From an uncultured Veillonella sp. (GTDB lineage Bacteria; Bacillota; Negativicutes; Veillonellales; Veillonellaceae), in the NCBI GenBank assembly GCA_900556785.1, contig USQK01000022.1, forward strand, positions 1 through 24,586: DNA of 24,586 nucleotides, given 5' to 3'. The stretch's first letter is position 1. Each line of letters opens with the position of its first letter. Under the pieces are notes generated by a model. It was not told where the DNA came from, searched no databases, and was given only the letters and a program-made list of their open reading frames with translations. Below, one piece after another: positions 6,556 through 13,928 of this stretch. Made by a program: the position numbers and the translations under genes.

Positions 6556-7017
6556 TTATTTTCTGTTTTCATCATAATCGGATCCCTTAGTATTGATTTC
6601 GGCAGCGAGTTGCTCGCCAGGCGCAGAGGTTTCCTCTGGTGTAGGATACGAAGTGTCTTCTAAGTTAAGCGTTTTTAATAATTTATCGATATCATCCGAT
6701 TGGATGGATACCTCTTTGTTATACCATTCGCCGAACTCACGAATTACTTTTTCGTTACGGCGGAAATAGGTATACTGATCAATCTTGCGAGACTCTACGA
6801 GTTTCGCATTTTCTAAGATGCTCATAAATGTAGAGATGGAAGATTGAGATACACCACAGCGCTTTTGAATACTCTTAACACTTACACTGTTAGGGAAATC
6901 GATAAGAGTTTTAGTGTGTACTTGTACACCGAATTCTTTCTCTGGGTGCTTTAGCCACAATATAATATCTAACCGATGTGGATTTGATAATGCTTTCAAG
7001 ATTCTTAACGGGTCCAT
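6556..7017 (-). CDS. ArsR-like winged-helix transcriptional regulator
   Basis: The 153-residue protein begins MDPLRILKALSNPHRLDIILWL, the typical ArsR/SmtB N-terminal signature. A winged helix follows, whose recognition helix is probably in SVKSIQKRCGVSQSSISTFMSILENAKLV (about residues 47-75), then the wing KIDQYTYFRRNEK. No metal-binding Cys-His cluster typical of ArsR or SmtB sensors is visible, so it may sense another signal or act through partners. The C-terminal ~45 residues are acidic and low in complexity (DTSYPTPEETSAPGEQ), probably disordered. The start has AGGAGG six bases upstream. It is transcribed away from fixCXAB with a 390-bp shared intergenic region, so it is a candidate regulator of that operon and of itself. 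This link rests on position only. Confidence 0.85.
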   Translation of the reverse strand: MDPLRILKALSNPHRLDIILWLKHPEKEFGVQVHTKTLIDFPNSVSVKSIQKRCGVSQSSISTFMSILENAKLVESRKIDQYTYFRRNEKVIREFGEWYNKEVSIQSDDIDKLLKTLNLEDTSYPTPEETSAPGEQLAAEINTKGSDYDENRK

Positions 7018-7407
7018 ATGGCCTCCTCTGGTAATTCCAAAATAATGAGTGCCTAACCTTGACCGTGGTCTTGCATTATGCGGTCGTATTATACGCGTGT
7101 TGCTCCGTATAGGGTTTTTCCTACTTTTATCATACGCTACTTTTCCTTTGAAAGCTAGATAAACTTATAAATTTCACGAATTGATGAATTTTATTGCACT
7201 TATCTATAAAAGATAGTGTGCAATAGTATAAGCATAAAATGAGTATATATACATCATATAGTGTGATATATAACACAATTTCGTAAAATATAGAATATAT
7301 TTATTTTTTTTGCCGATTTTTTAAAGGTGTTTTCGTTCTTCATAGAGAATATATATATACTGTATAAACTTATGTAAGTTAAGCTTTCATTTAAAGGAGC
7401 TGAGTAT
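7018..7407. promoter_or_regulatory. Divergent regulatory region between the ArsR-like gene and fixC
   Basis: There is no gene in this ~390-bp region. For the minus strand a perfect TATAAT lies at 7093-7088. A 34-bp imperfect dyad at 7192-7225 has outer arms TATTGCAC and GTGCAATA and inner TATCT/AGATA. A second small dyad, AACTTA-TG-TAAGTT (7367-7380), directly follows a TATACT box (7356-7361) that may serve fixC. GACCGTGGTC at 7061-7070 is another short dyad near the regulator's start. The fixC ribosome site AAAGGAG is clear. Confidence 0.5.
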
Positions 7408-8715
7408 ATGGCAATTGATCGCAATGAAACATTTGATGTTATCGTTGTTGGCGCAGGGCCAGCGGGTTCTGCGGCAGCATTACGCCTTGCGGAGCAGAGG
7501 GTAAAAGTTTTACTTATCGAACGTGGGACCGCACCAGGTGCTAAAAATATGATGGGTGGACGCATCTATACACATTCTTTGGAGCGTCTTGTACCGGACT
7601 TTAGAGACCGTGCGCCGTTGGAACGAAAGGTAACAAAAGAGCGCATTTCTATTGGTACAGGTAATGAAATGACCACCATCGAGTATAGTTACGAAGATGG
7701 TGAACCTAATGAAGAATCCTACGTAGTATTGCGTGCTAAATTTGATAAATGGCTAGCAGAAGAGGCAGAGAAAAAAGGGGCTCTCCTCGTATCTAATGTA
7801 CAGGTAACAGAGCTTATTACCGAAGGTGAAGGAAAACATCGCCGCGTAATAGGGGTTCGTTGTCACGATGATGAAGTATATGCAAAACTAGTTGTTATCG
7901 CAGAAGGTTCTAATACATTATTATTGGAACAGGCTGGTCTTACAGGCCCTACAGATCCAAGAACAATGGCTGTAGGGGTAAAAGAGGTATATAAACTCAA
8001 AAAAGAGGATCTTGAAAATCGCCTTATGCTATCTGGCGATGAGGGGATGGCGTGGCTTACATTGGGCGATATGACCGATGGCCTATTAGGTGGTGGATTT
8101 ATTTATACGAATAAAGATAGCCTTTCTGTAGGTATGGTTGTAGGCCTTGAAGATATCGGCAAAGCTACTAAATCGGTAGATGATATGCTGTTAGCTTTCA
8201 CAAGCCATCCAAGAATCGCACCACTATTAAAAAATGGACAATTGAAGGAGCATAGTGCGCATCTCGTGCCAGAAGGCGGGTTCAAAGCGCTGCCTAAGTT
8301 GGGCGGTAATGGGTATGTTATCGTTGGTGATGCGGCGCGCATGTGTATGAACTTGGGGTATACCATTCGTGGGATGGACCTTGCCATCGAATCTGGCATG
8401 TGTGCAGCCGATGCGGTTAACGTAGCCTTGCGCGATGAAAATATGGAACGCGTTGCTAAATTGTATGAACGTCAAATCAAGAATTCTTGGCTATATAAGG
8501 ACATGAAGCTTTATAAAAATATGCCTGCCTTCCTCGCATCCAACCCTCGTATATTCAAAGAGTATCCAGCTCTTGTGAATAATGTGATGCGCGATGTATT
8601 CACTGTAAACGGTGATGGGGCAGTACCAATGATGAAAAAATTGATGAGTAGTGTAAGTGATGTAGGTTTAGTTACCTTGATTCGTGATGCTTGGAAAGGG
8701 GTGCGTTCCCTATGA
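7408..8715 (+). CDS. fixC: FAD-dependent ETF:quinone oxidoreductase-like protein FixC
   Basis: The 435-residue protein starts with an FAD-binding Rossmann motif, VIVVGAGPAGSAAALRLAEQ (GxGxxG at residues 15-20), ending in the acidic LLIERG. GYVIVGDAARMCMN (about 306-319) is the second FAD-contact motif of this oxidoreductase family. It lacks the C-terminal Fe-S domain of mitochondrial ETF-QO; that role is carried by the separate FixX gene that follows, which identifies it as FixC rather than a one-piece ETF-QO. It accepts electrons from the FixAB flavoprotein and passes them towards quinone, probably as part of an electron-bifurcating complex; that it bifurcates here is inferred from the complete gene set. 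The stop overlaps the fixX start as ATGA. AAAGGAG stands before the ATG. Confidence 0.93.
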   Translation: MAIDRNETFDVIVVGAGPAGSAAALRLAEQRVKVLLIERGTAPGAKNMMGGRIYTHSLERLVPDFRDRAPLERKVTKERISIGTGNEMTTIEYSYEDGEPNEESYVVLRAKFDKWLAEEAEKKGALLVSNVQVTELITEGEGKHRRVIGVRCHDDEVYAKLVVIAEGSNTLLLEQAGLTGPTDPRTMAVGVKEVYKLKKEDLENRLMLSGDEGMAWLTLGDMTDGLLGGGFIYTNKDSLSVGMVVGLEDIGKATKSVDDMLLAFTSHPRIAPLLKNGQLKEHSAHLVPEGGFKALPKLGGNGYVIVGDAARMCMNLGYTIRGMDLAIESGMCAADAVNVALRDENMERVAKLYERQIKNSWLYKDMKLYKNMPAFLASNPRIFKEYPALVNNVMRDVFTVNGDGAVPMMKKLMSSVSDVGLVTLIRDAWKGVRSL

Positions 8716-8990
8716 AATTAGAAGAGCGCTTGGGCGCCAATAAATACTATGTAGATGAAACGTCTCCTCATATCATTGTGGATGGCGCTGGCTTTGATCT
8801 GGAAGAGAAAATGAAACTCGTAAATGGCTGTCCTGCTGGTTTATATACATTACAAGAGAATGGCGATTTAGCCTTTGATTTCGCTGGTTGCCTTGAATGC
8901 GGTACCTGCCGTGTTCTCTGTGGCGAAACCATCGTAAAAACTTGGAAATATCCGCGTAACGCTAAGGGCGTAGAATTTAGACAGGGGTGA
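8712..8990 (+). CDS. fixX: Ferredoxin-like protein FixX
   Basis: The 92-residue product starts at MKLEERLGANKYYVDE; its ATG overlaps the fixC stop by four bases (ATGA), so a longer frame from 8691 is not used. It has the FixX arrangement: an NGCPAGLY segment (C40) and a cluster motif CLECGTCRVLC with C60, C63, C66 and C70, which would ligate one [4Fe-4S] centre. It corresponds to the Fe-S domain of mitochondrial ETF-quinone oxidoreductase and works with FixC in passing electrons on. The four-base overlap implies coupled translation and 1:1 supply. The assignment is strong from motif and operon context. Confidence 0.92.
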   Translation: MKLEERLGANKYYVDETSPHIIVDGAGFDLEEKMKLVNGCPAGLYTLQENGDLAFDFAGCLECGTCRVLCGETIVKTWKYPRNAKGVEFRQG

Positions 8991-8994
8991 GTGT

Positions 8995-9981
8995 ATGGAG
9001 TTATTAGTATGTATCAAACAGGTTCCAGATACATCTGAGATTAAGCTGGATCCGGAAACAAATAATCTCATCCGTACAGGCTTGCCTAGCATTGTAAACC
9101 CTGACGATATGCATGCGTTAGAGGCGGCTCTTACGGTGAAAGACCAATATGAAGGTAGTCGTGTAACCGTTTTATCCATGGGCCCTCCACAGGCTGAAGA
9201 AGCGCTTCGCCAGTGTTTGTCCCTCGGCGCCGATGATGCGGTACTCGTTACAGACCGCGCGTTCGGTGGTGCTGATACGTTGGCTACTAGCTATACCATT
9301 GCGTCTGCCATCCGTCATATTCAACGGACTATGAACCGTCAATTCCAAATTATCTTCTGCGGTAAGCAGGCTATCGATGGCGATACGGCACAAGTAGGCC
9401 CTCAAATTGCAGAGGAACTCGGTATGGCACAAGCTACCTATGCCTGTGAACTATCCGTTGATCAATCTGCCCGAAAAGCAGTTGTGAAACGACAACATGA
9501 AAATGGCTATGAAATCGTAGAGGTTCCGTTGCCATTGCTTGTAACAGCAACAGCTGAACTCAATGAACCACGCCAACCAGGTCTTTGGAGCTCTATTTAT
9601 GCGAAACGTTATACCATTACTCACGTTACATTGCGCGATATGCCGAATATTGATGAAAGTCGTATCGGGCTTAACGGCTCTCCTACGCGGGTGCGCAAGG
9701 TATACCAACCACCTCTTCGTGGCAAGGTAGAAATGTTGCCATCCATCGAGGAAGGGGCTAAAAAGGTTCTTGAATTGGCTTATCATATTAAGCCTGAAAA
9801 ATTTGCTCATTTATTGGTGTCAAATGATGCACCGGTTGAGGTAGTTGAGGATAATGATGAGGGCGTAGATGTAAAAGACCCAGTACAACGGGCTGCATCT
9901 GTGGAAAGCGTGTCCCCTAGTGAGTTTAAGGCGGTAGCAGCTGCTAAAGGTGATGAAAGTTCTAAAGGAGGTGACCGGTAA
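8995..9981 (+). CDS. fixA: Electron transfer flavoprotein beta subunit FixA
   Basis: The 328-residue protein begins MELLVCIKQVPDTSEIKLD, a textbook ETF-beta start. It carries CGKQAIDGDTAQVGPQIAEELG near residues 121-142, the nucleotide-contacting region, and PLPLLVTATAELNEPRQP near 177-194, part of the ETF-beta signature region. It pairs with FixB to form the soluble flavoprotein. The protein is longer than the usual ~255-290 residues: from about residue 275 it has a low-complexity tail rich in Val, Asp, Ala and Ser, probably flexible. The start is four bases after the fixX stop, with GGGGTGA upstream; the stop and the fixB start overlap by one base (TAATG). Confidence 0.93.
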   Translation: MELLVCIKQVPDTSEIKLDPETNNLIRTGLPSIVNPDDMHALEAALTVKDQYEGSRVTVLSMGPPQAEEALRQCLSLGADDAVLVTDRAFGGADTLATSYTIASAIRHIQRTMNRQFQIIFCGKQAIDGDTAQVGPQIAEELGMAQATYACELSVDQSARKAVVKRQHENGYEIVEVPLPLLVTATAELNEPRQPGLWSSIYAKRYTITHVTLRDMPNIDESRIGLNGSPTRVRKVYQPPLRGKVEMLPSIEEGAKKVLELAYHIKPEKFAHLLVSNDAPVEVVEDNDEGVDVKDPVQRAASVESVSPSEFKAVAAAKGDESSKGGDR

Positions 9982-10982
9982 TGGCCGTAACAAATTTTGA
10001 TGAATATAGAGACGTCTTTGTTGTAGCCGATACCATCGATGACGTGGTACATCCGGTTACGTATGAACTGATCGGTCAAGCTCGCCGCATTGCTAAGGAA
10101 TTGGGCCAGCTCGTTCAAGTTATGCTCCTTGGTGAAAATGTGCAAACCGAAGCAGAGGAACTGGTAGCACATGGTGCTGATATTGTTCACGTTTTTGAAA
10201 GCCCCCTTTTGAAATACTATACAACGGATGGCTATACTAAGGTATTAACAGACTTCTTTGAAGACCATAAGCCGAATATCCTCTTGATTGGTGCCACTAA
10301 CAACGGCCGTGACTTGGCGCCTCGCATGTCTGGTCGTATGCAAAACGGCGTTGTTGCGGACTGTACGATTTTGACAGTAGATACGAATGAAGGCCTTGTT
10401 GAATGGACACGTCCTGCCTTGGGCGGCAATATTTTGGCGGAAATCATTTCTCCAAACCATCGTCCTCAAATGGGCTCTGTACGTCCTAACGTATTTAAAA
10501 AACCTGAACGCATCGCAGATAGTTGGGGTCGTATCCAAATTGAACAATTTGACCTCAAGCCTGAAGATATTCGCATGAAGCGTCTCGACTTCATTCCGTT
10601 CAGCAAAGATGGTTACAATATCCAAGAAGCAGATATCATTGTAGCTGGTGGCCGTGGTATGGGCTCCAAAGAAAACTTTGATAAACTTTACGAACTAGCC
10701 GATGCTATCGGTGGCGTTGTAGGGGCTACACGTCCACTCGTTGAAAAAGGATGGATTGAATTGCCATACCAAGTAGGTCAAACAGGTAAAACTGTAAGCC
10801 CTAAACTATACTTGGCATTCGGTATCTCCGGCGCTATCCAACACGTGAGCGGTATCTCCGGTGCTGACACAATCGTGGCTATTAACAACGATCCAAACGC
10901 AGAAATCTTCCAACACGCTAACTACGGCATCGTAGGGGATTGCATGGAAGTGTTAAATGATATGTTGAAACATCTTAAATAA
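9981..10982 (+). CDS. fixB: Electron transfer flavoprotein alpha subunit FixB
   Basis: The 333-residue product has an N-terminal ETF nucleotide-binding domain and a C-terminal FAD domain. The latter includes VAGGRGMGSKENF (221-233), GATRPLVEKGW (248-258), QVGQTGKTVSPKLYLAFGIS (264-283) and ISGADTIVAINNDPNAEIF (292-310), all characteristic of ETF-alpha FAD binding. It forms the ETF heterodimer with FixA and delivers electrons to FixC/FixX. Translation starts at an ATG overlapping the fixA stop, with the very strong site AAAGGAGGTGA upstream. It is the last gene of the fixCXAB operon and is followed at once by a large nested inverted repeat that may act as its 3' end. Confidence 0.94.
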   Translation: MAVTNFDEYRDVFVVADTIDDVVHPVTYELIGQARRIAKELGQLVQVMLLGENVQTEAEELVAHGADIVHVFESPLLKYYTTDGYTKVLTDFFEDHKPNILLIGATNNGRDLAPRMSGRMQNGVVADCTILTVDTNEGLVEWTRPALGGNILAEIISPNHRPQMGSVRPNVFKKPERIADSWGRIQIEQFDLKPEDIRMKRLDFIPFSKDGYNIQEADIIVAGGRGMGSKENFDKLYELADAIGGVVGATRPLVEKGWIELPYQVGQTGKTVSPKLYLAFGISGAIQHVSGISGADTIVAINNDPNAEIFQHANYGIVGDCMEVLNDMLKHLK

Positions 10983-10984
10983 AG

Positions 10985-11130
10985 AGCTGTAATATTTGAG
11001 CTCTCCTCGTCAAACCTAATAAAACAATAGGGATACCTATCCTCAGCCTTCATGGGTACGCGTAGCGCCCAAGGCGGCTTCGAATAGGTATCCCTATTTA
11101 TTTTCTAACTGTGGTAGAGCTCAAATATTT
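10985..11130. repeat. Nested inverted-repeat element after fixB
   Basis: Outer arms AATATTTGAGCTCT (10991-11004) and AGAGCTCAAATATT (11116-11129) are a perfect 14-bp match. Inner arms AATAGGGATACCTAT (11026-11040) and ATAGGTATCCCTATT (11084-11098) are a perfect 15-bp match. The inner loop carries GGG-TA-CGC-GTA-GCG-CCC, a third small stem. It could end the fix transcript and stabilise its 3' end, or be a small mobile repeat. No coding content is seen. Confidence 0.75.
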
Positions 11131-11187
11131 TTGTCTTACATACAGATGCGCCAGCATATCATCCTAGGGAATAGTAGAAGGCTCTAA
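11060..11187 (+). repeat. 128-bp direct repeat, copy 1
   Basis: This block recurs at 11322-11449 with about 8 differences in 128 positions and no gaps. The first 40 bases, GCGTAGCGCCCAAGGCGGCT onwards, are identical. Copy 1 contains the right arms of both nested inverted repeats of the preceding element. Confidence 0.85.
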
Positions 11188-11321
11188 AGCGAGCTAAGTC
11201 GTATTCAGAAAGGGTATCCTCTTTTTATTATCATATTCATAAATCCATAAGCCACTTTATGTATTCTTTTAAATCCTATCTGCGCCGACATATCATTTAG
11301 GGGAAAAGGAGAGAATGCTAT

Positions 11322-11449
11322 GCGTAGCGCCCAAGGCGGCTTCGAATAGGTATCCCTATTTGATTTCTAGCTGTGGTAGAGCTCAAATATTTTTGCCTTA
11401 CATACAGATGCGCCAGCATATCATTCTAGAGAATAGCAGAAGGCTCCAA
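11322..11449 (+). repeat. 128-bp direct repeat, copy 2
   Basis: This is the second copy of the block at 11060. It has the right arms of the nested inverted repeats (ATAGGTATCCCTATT and AGAGCTCAAATATT) but lacks the left arms, so it cannot fold alone. Just upstream, 11282-11319 resembles the block's tail (GCGCC-ACATATCAT then AGGGGAAAAGGAGA), suggesting a third, partial and more diverged copy. The repeats and their spacers leave 10983-11546 without a gene. Confidence 0.85.
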
Positions 11450-11510
11450 TGTATACACTATTTTTATCGATTATAGGGGGTAGGGTAGCGTTTTTTTATT
11501 TTCATAATGG

Positions 11511-11553
11511 TATAATTAACTTATTAGAATAAAACGGATTGATGATGTGGAGG
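11511..11553 (+). promoter_or_regulatory. Promoter -10 box and ribosome site of the SDR gene
   Basis: A perfect TATAAT lies at 11511-11516, without a good -35, after a T-rich stretch. GTGGAGG (11547-11553) lies five bases before the ATG at 11559 and decides the start. Confidence 0.5.
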
Positions 11554-11558
11554 CTTTT

Positions 11559-12317
11559 ATGGCTCATAATATTTTTGTCACTGGTGCAACGTCTGGTATC
11601 GGTCTTTGTATTGCTGAGGCTTATGCAAAGCATGGCGATAATGTGTTGATTTCTGGTCGTCGTGCTGAGTTATTGGGCGAGGTACAGGCTCGTTTGTCTA
11701 AGGAATATGGCGTGCGTGTTGAGACTTTAGTTCTTGATGTGCGTAGTCGCGAGGATGTTGAAAGCAAGGTTCCTGCAGCTATCGAGGCTTTTGGTGGCGT
11801 CGATGTGCTCGTTAATAATGCGGGTCTTGCACAAGGGCTTGATCCTTTCCAAGATAGTGCTGTTGATGATGCGGTGACTATGATTGATACCAATGTGAAA
11901 GGCCTTTTATATGTAACAAAAGCAGTACTGCCTTTTATGATTGATAAAAATGAAGGTCATATTGTAAATATGGGTTCTACTGCAGGCATTTATGCATATC
12001 CTAATGGTGCAGTGTACTGTGCTACAAAGGCGGCGGTAAAGACATTAAGCGATGGCATTCGTATGGATACCATAGCTACAGATATTAAGGTTACTACCAT
12101 TCAACCAGGCATCGTAGAAACTCCATTTAGCGAAGTACGATTCCACGGTGATGCGGAACGAGCTAAATCTGTCTACGCTGGTATTGAGGCTGTTCAACCA
12201 GAGGATGTGGCCGATGTTGTACTATATGTAACAAACCAACCTAAACGCTTGCAAATCTCTGATGTAACCATCATGGCGAACCAACAAGCGGCAGGCTTTA
12301 TGGTGCATAAGAAATAA
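11559..12317 (+). CDS. Short-chain dehydrogenase/reductase (YdfG-like)
   Basis: The 252-residue protein starts at MAHNIFVTGATSGIG. An upstream GTG in the same frame overlaps the Shine-Dalgarno and is not used. SDR hallmarks are all present: the cofactor motif TGATSGIG (residues 8-15), the GRR segment after the second strand (34-36, favouring NADP), NNAG (about 88-91), the catalytic Ser in MGSTAGIYAYPNG and the YCATK active-site Tyr/Lys, then QPGIVETPF. The overall pattern is closest to the YdfG/serine 3-dehydrogenase-like group that acts on 3-hydroxy acids, but the substrate cannot be assigned. It is cytoplasmic. It has its own promoter box and lies between the fix repeat region and the secreted paralogue pair. 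Confidence 0.92.
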   Translation: MAHNIFVTGATSGIGLCIAEAYAKHGDNVLISGRRAELLGEVQARLSKEYGVRVETLVLDVRSREDVESKVPAAIEAFGGVDVLVNNAGLAQGLDPFQDSAVDDAVTMIDTNVKGLLYVTKAVLPFMIDKNEGHIVNMGSTAGIYAYPNGAVYCATKAAVKTLSDGIRMDTIATDIKVTTIQPGIVETPFSEVRFHGDAERAKSVYAGIEAVQPEDVADVVLYVTNQPKRLQISDVTIMANQQAAGFMVHKK

Positions 12318-12340
12318 TAGGCTAAATACTAAGCTTGTTA

Positions 12341-12384
12341 AAATGATATAGGTAGCATTTATTACTTGAAATCCTATATCATTT
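12341..12384 (+). terminator. 12-bp inverted repeat after the SDR gene
   Basis: AAATGATATAGG (12341-12352) and CCTATATCATTT (12373-12384) are perfect arms around 20 bases. No T-run follows, so it may be a poor terminator or an operator for the downstream gene. Confidence 0.45.
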
Positions 12385-12452
12385 AGGATATACTTATTAA
12401 GCATATTTTAATAAATATAATTTTACAAAACTTGTTTTTGGAGATTGTTGTT

Positions 12453-13055
12453 ATGACAGCAAAGATAAAGACATTACTAGTGGCTTCTTTAGCATGTGTA
12501 GCTATTGGTTCCTATAGCATTACTAGTGCTCACGATCCACCTGTTGGAGATCGTTCTGTGCCTATGACTGGTGGAATCTCAGTTGAACCTAGGGAACCAA
12601 ATTTTATTATGCCGAGTCCTGTACATGTGTTCACCACTGTAGAAGCAGCATCTGAATATATAGGGTTTAGACCTCAGATGCCAAAGCTGTTGCCAGTAGG
12701 ATTTAATATTCAATCTGTCATTACTATTGAGAAAGACATTTTGCAGGTTGTGTACGTGTATGAACCCGGTATAGATCCGTACGTAAATAAAGCCGGTGGT
12801 GCTCTTATTTTTTATCGTACCTCTACTACATTAAAAGGTGATATCAGCGATGACCATAAGATTCATAAGGTTATAGAAACTGAACGTGTAGATGGTACAA
12901 AGGTTACTTTCAAAGGTGGTAAGAAAATGGTTTATCTTGCATCGTGGATGAAAGATGGACAAAATCATTCTTTAGAATTTCAGCGTCCCGTTACACGAGA
13001 TATGGTAAAAGCTATGATCCGTAATATTGTTGAGGAAAAATCACATACAAAATAA
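12453..13055 (+). CDS. Secreted protein of an unnamed paralogue family (copy A)
   Basis: The 200-residue product starts at MTAKIKTLLVASLACVAIGS; TTGGAGA upstream supports this ATG over the earlier TTG. A signal peptide (residues 1-27) probably ends at SITSA/HD, so the protein is exported. The mature part shares with the next gene and with the one at 22931 a block near 75-110 (ending LQVVYVYEPG) and a C-terminal block DGTKVTFKGGKKMVYLASW followed by KDGQNH and F-RPV-R-M. The order of a helix, a LP-G- strand, a Y-Y strand and a W-KDGQNH hairpin resembles DUF4367-type domains, but this is only a resemblance. The function is unknown. It is followed 46 bp later by copy B, probably co-transcribed. 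Confidence 0.8.
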   Translation: MTAKIKTLLVASLACVAIGSYSITSAHDPPVGDRSVPMTGGISVEPREPNFIMPSPVHVFTTVEAASEYIGFRPQMPKLLPVGFNIQSVITIEKDILQVVYVYEPGIDPYVNKAGGALIFYRTSTTLKGDISDDHKIHKVIETERVDGTKVTFKGGKKMVYLASWMKDGQNHSLEFQRPVTRDMVKAMIRNIVEEKSHTK

Positions 13056-13101
13056 ATGTGTTTTTAATAATTTTTATGTTATGCGAAGGGAGATTATACC
13101 C

Positions 13102-13695
13102 ATGGTCAAAAAATTTGTATTACTAGCAGTTGCGTGTGCTTGTGTAGGTTCTTACACTGTTGCTGGTGCACAAGGTACTTTAGATGTAAAACCAGATCCA
13201 GCTAAACCTGTAGTTGCAGAACAGGCAGCTCCAATGGTTGGTATGCCAAGCCCAATTCATGAATTTGCTACTATTGATGAAGCTGCTAAATACATGAATA
13301 TTATGCCTCATCTACCTAAAGTATTACCTGTAGGCTATAATATTGAGTCTGTAAGCACAATCAATAAAGATGTTTTGCAAGTTGTGTATGTTTACCAAGC
13401 TGGTGAAGATACAACGCGGAACCAAGCGGCAGGCAAACGTATTGTGTATCGCGTAGGTACTACAAAAGGTGATATCAGTGGTAATCATAAGGATTATCGC
13501 GTTACAGCTGCAGAAAAGGTAAACGGTACAAAGGTTACTTTCAAAGGCGGCGAAAAAATGGTATATCTCGCTGGTTGGACAAAAGATGGTCAAAACCATG
13601 CGATGTACTTTGAACGCCCTGTAAATCGCGACATGGCAAAAGCGATCATTGCTAACACTGTAGCACCTACAGCACATACAGCATATACAAAATAA
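13102..13695 (+). CDS. Secreted protein of an unnamed paralogue family (copy B)
   Basis: The 197-residue product starts at MVKKFVLLAVACACVGSYTV; AAGGGAG upstream supports this ATG, and the longer frame from 13027 overlaps the previous gene. A signal peptide ends near AGA/QG. The mature protein has a short Pro/Ala-rich linker, then the family core: HEFATIDEAAKYMNI, LPVGYNIESV, DVLQVVYVYQAG, GDISGNHKDYRV, GTKVTFKGGEKMVYLAGW and KDGQNHAMYFERPVNRDMA. It is clearly a tandem duplicate of copy A; the C-terminal third is nearly the same. Exported tandem paralogues of this kind often differ in expression or partner. The role is unknown. A structured stretch and a terminator follow. Confidence 0.8.
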   Translation: MVKKFVLLAVACACVGSYTVAGAQGTLDVKPDPAKPVVAEQAAPMVGMPSPIHEFATIDEAAKYMNIMPHLPKVLPVGYNIESVSTINKDVLQVVYVYQAGEDTTRNQAAGKRIVYRVGTTKGDISGNHKDYRVTAAEKVNGTKVTFKGGEKMVYLAGWTKDGQNHAMYFERPVNRDMAKAIIANTVAPTAHTAYTK

Positions 13696-13700
13696 TATAA

Positions 13701-13758
13701 CAGTCCAGCCTAGTGGGATAGGCATGCGAGCTGTGGTGAAGCACTCGCATGGACACTG
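13701..13758 (+). other. Possible three-way-junction RNA structure after copy B
   Basis: Three stems fit together: an outer stem CAGTCC (13701-13706) with GGACACTG (13751-13758, two bases bulged), arm 1 GCCTA/TAGGC (13708-13712/13719-13723) and arm 2 ATGCGAG/CTCGCAT (13724-13730/13744-13750). It is followed by the terminator at 13777. It could be a 3'-UTR structure or a small RNA. It does not match a riboswitch I know. Confidence 0.4.
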
Positions 13759-13776
13759 TAAGGGTTATATAAGAAG

Positions 13777-13803
13777 CGGCTCCTCTTATGAGGGGCCGTT
13801 TTT
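13777..13803 (+). terminator. Intrinsic terminator after copy B
   Basis: CGGCTCCTC (13777-13785) pairs with GAGGGGCCG (13790-13798) with one G-U pair and is followed by TTTTT. It separates the paralogue pair from the ABC operon. Confidence 0.88.
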
Positions 13804-13823
13804 ATGTTGGTATGCAAAACTTT

Positions 13824-13842
13824 CATAATGATAACGATTCTA
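13824..13842 (+). promoter_or_regulatory. Fur-family box upstream of the ABC operon
   Basis: CATAATGATAACGATTCTA matches the classical 19-bp Fur consensus GATAATGATAATCATTATC at 14 of 19 positions, including nine in a row (ATAATGATA) plus the next A. It lies about 87 bp before the first permease start. It could bind Fur or a relative (Zur, Nur, PerR); which one cannot be told from the site. Confidence 0.6.
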
Positions 13843-13928
13843 AATACCAGTATGGGTATATCTATCTAAGTATTACATTGATAGAATATAAATATAGCTA
13901 TTTTGTGATAAAGAAGGCAGGTGATGTA

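Noticed and set aside
9807..10190. Minus-strand frames opposite fixA/fixB and elsewhere
   Set aside because: They are shadows of well-supported plus-strand genes, lack ribosome sites and have no protein family features.
13701..13803. Known riboswitch (cobalamin, NiCo, c-di-GMP) for the ABC operon
   Set aside because: None of the conserved riboswitch blocks I know is present, and the stretch is followed by a terminator before the operon's own Fur-like box.
13788..13928. Longer start for the first permease
   Set aside because: It would begin in a terminator arm and cover the Fur-like box; the N-terminal addition has no permease features.
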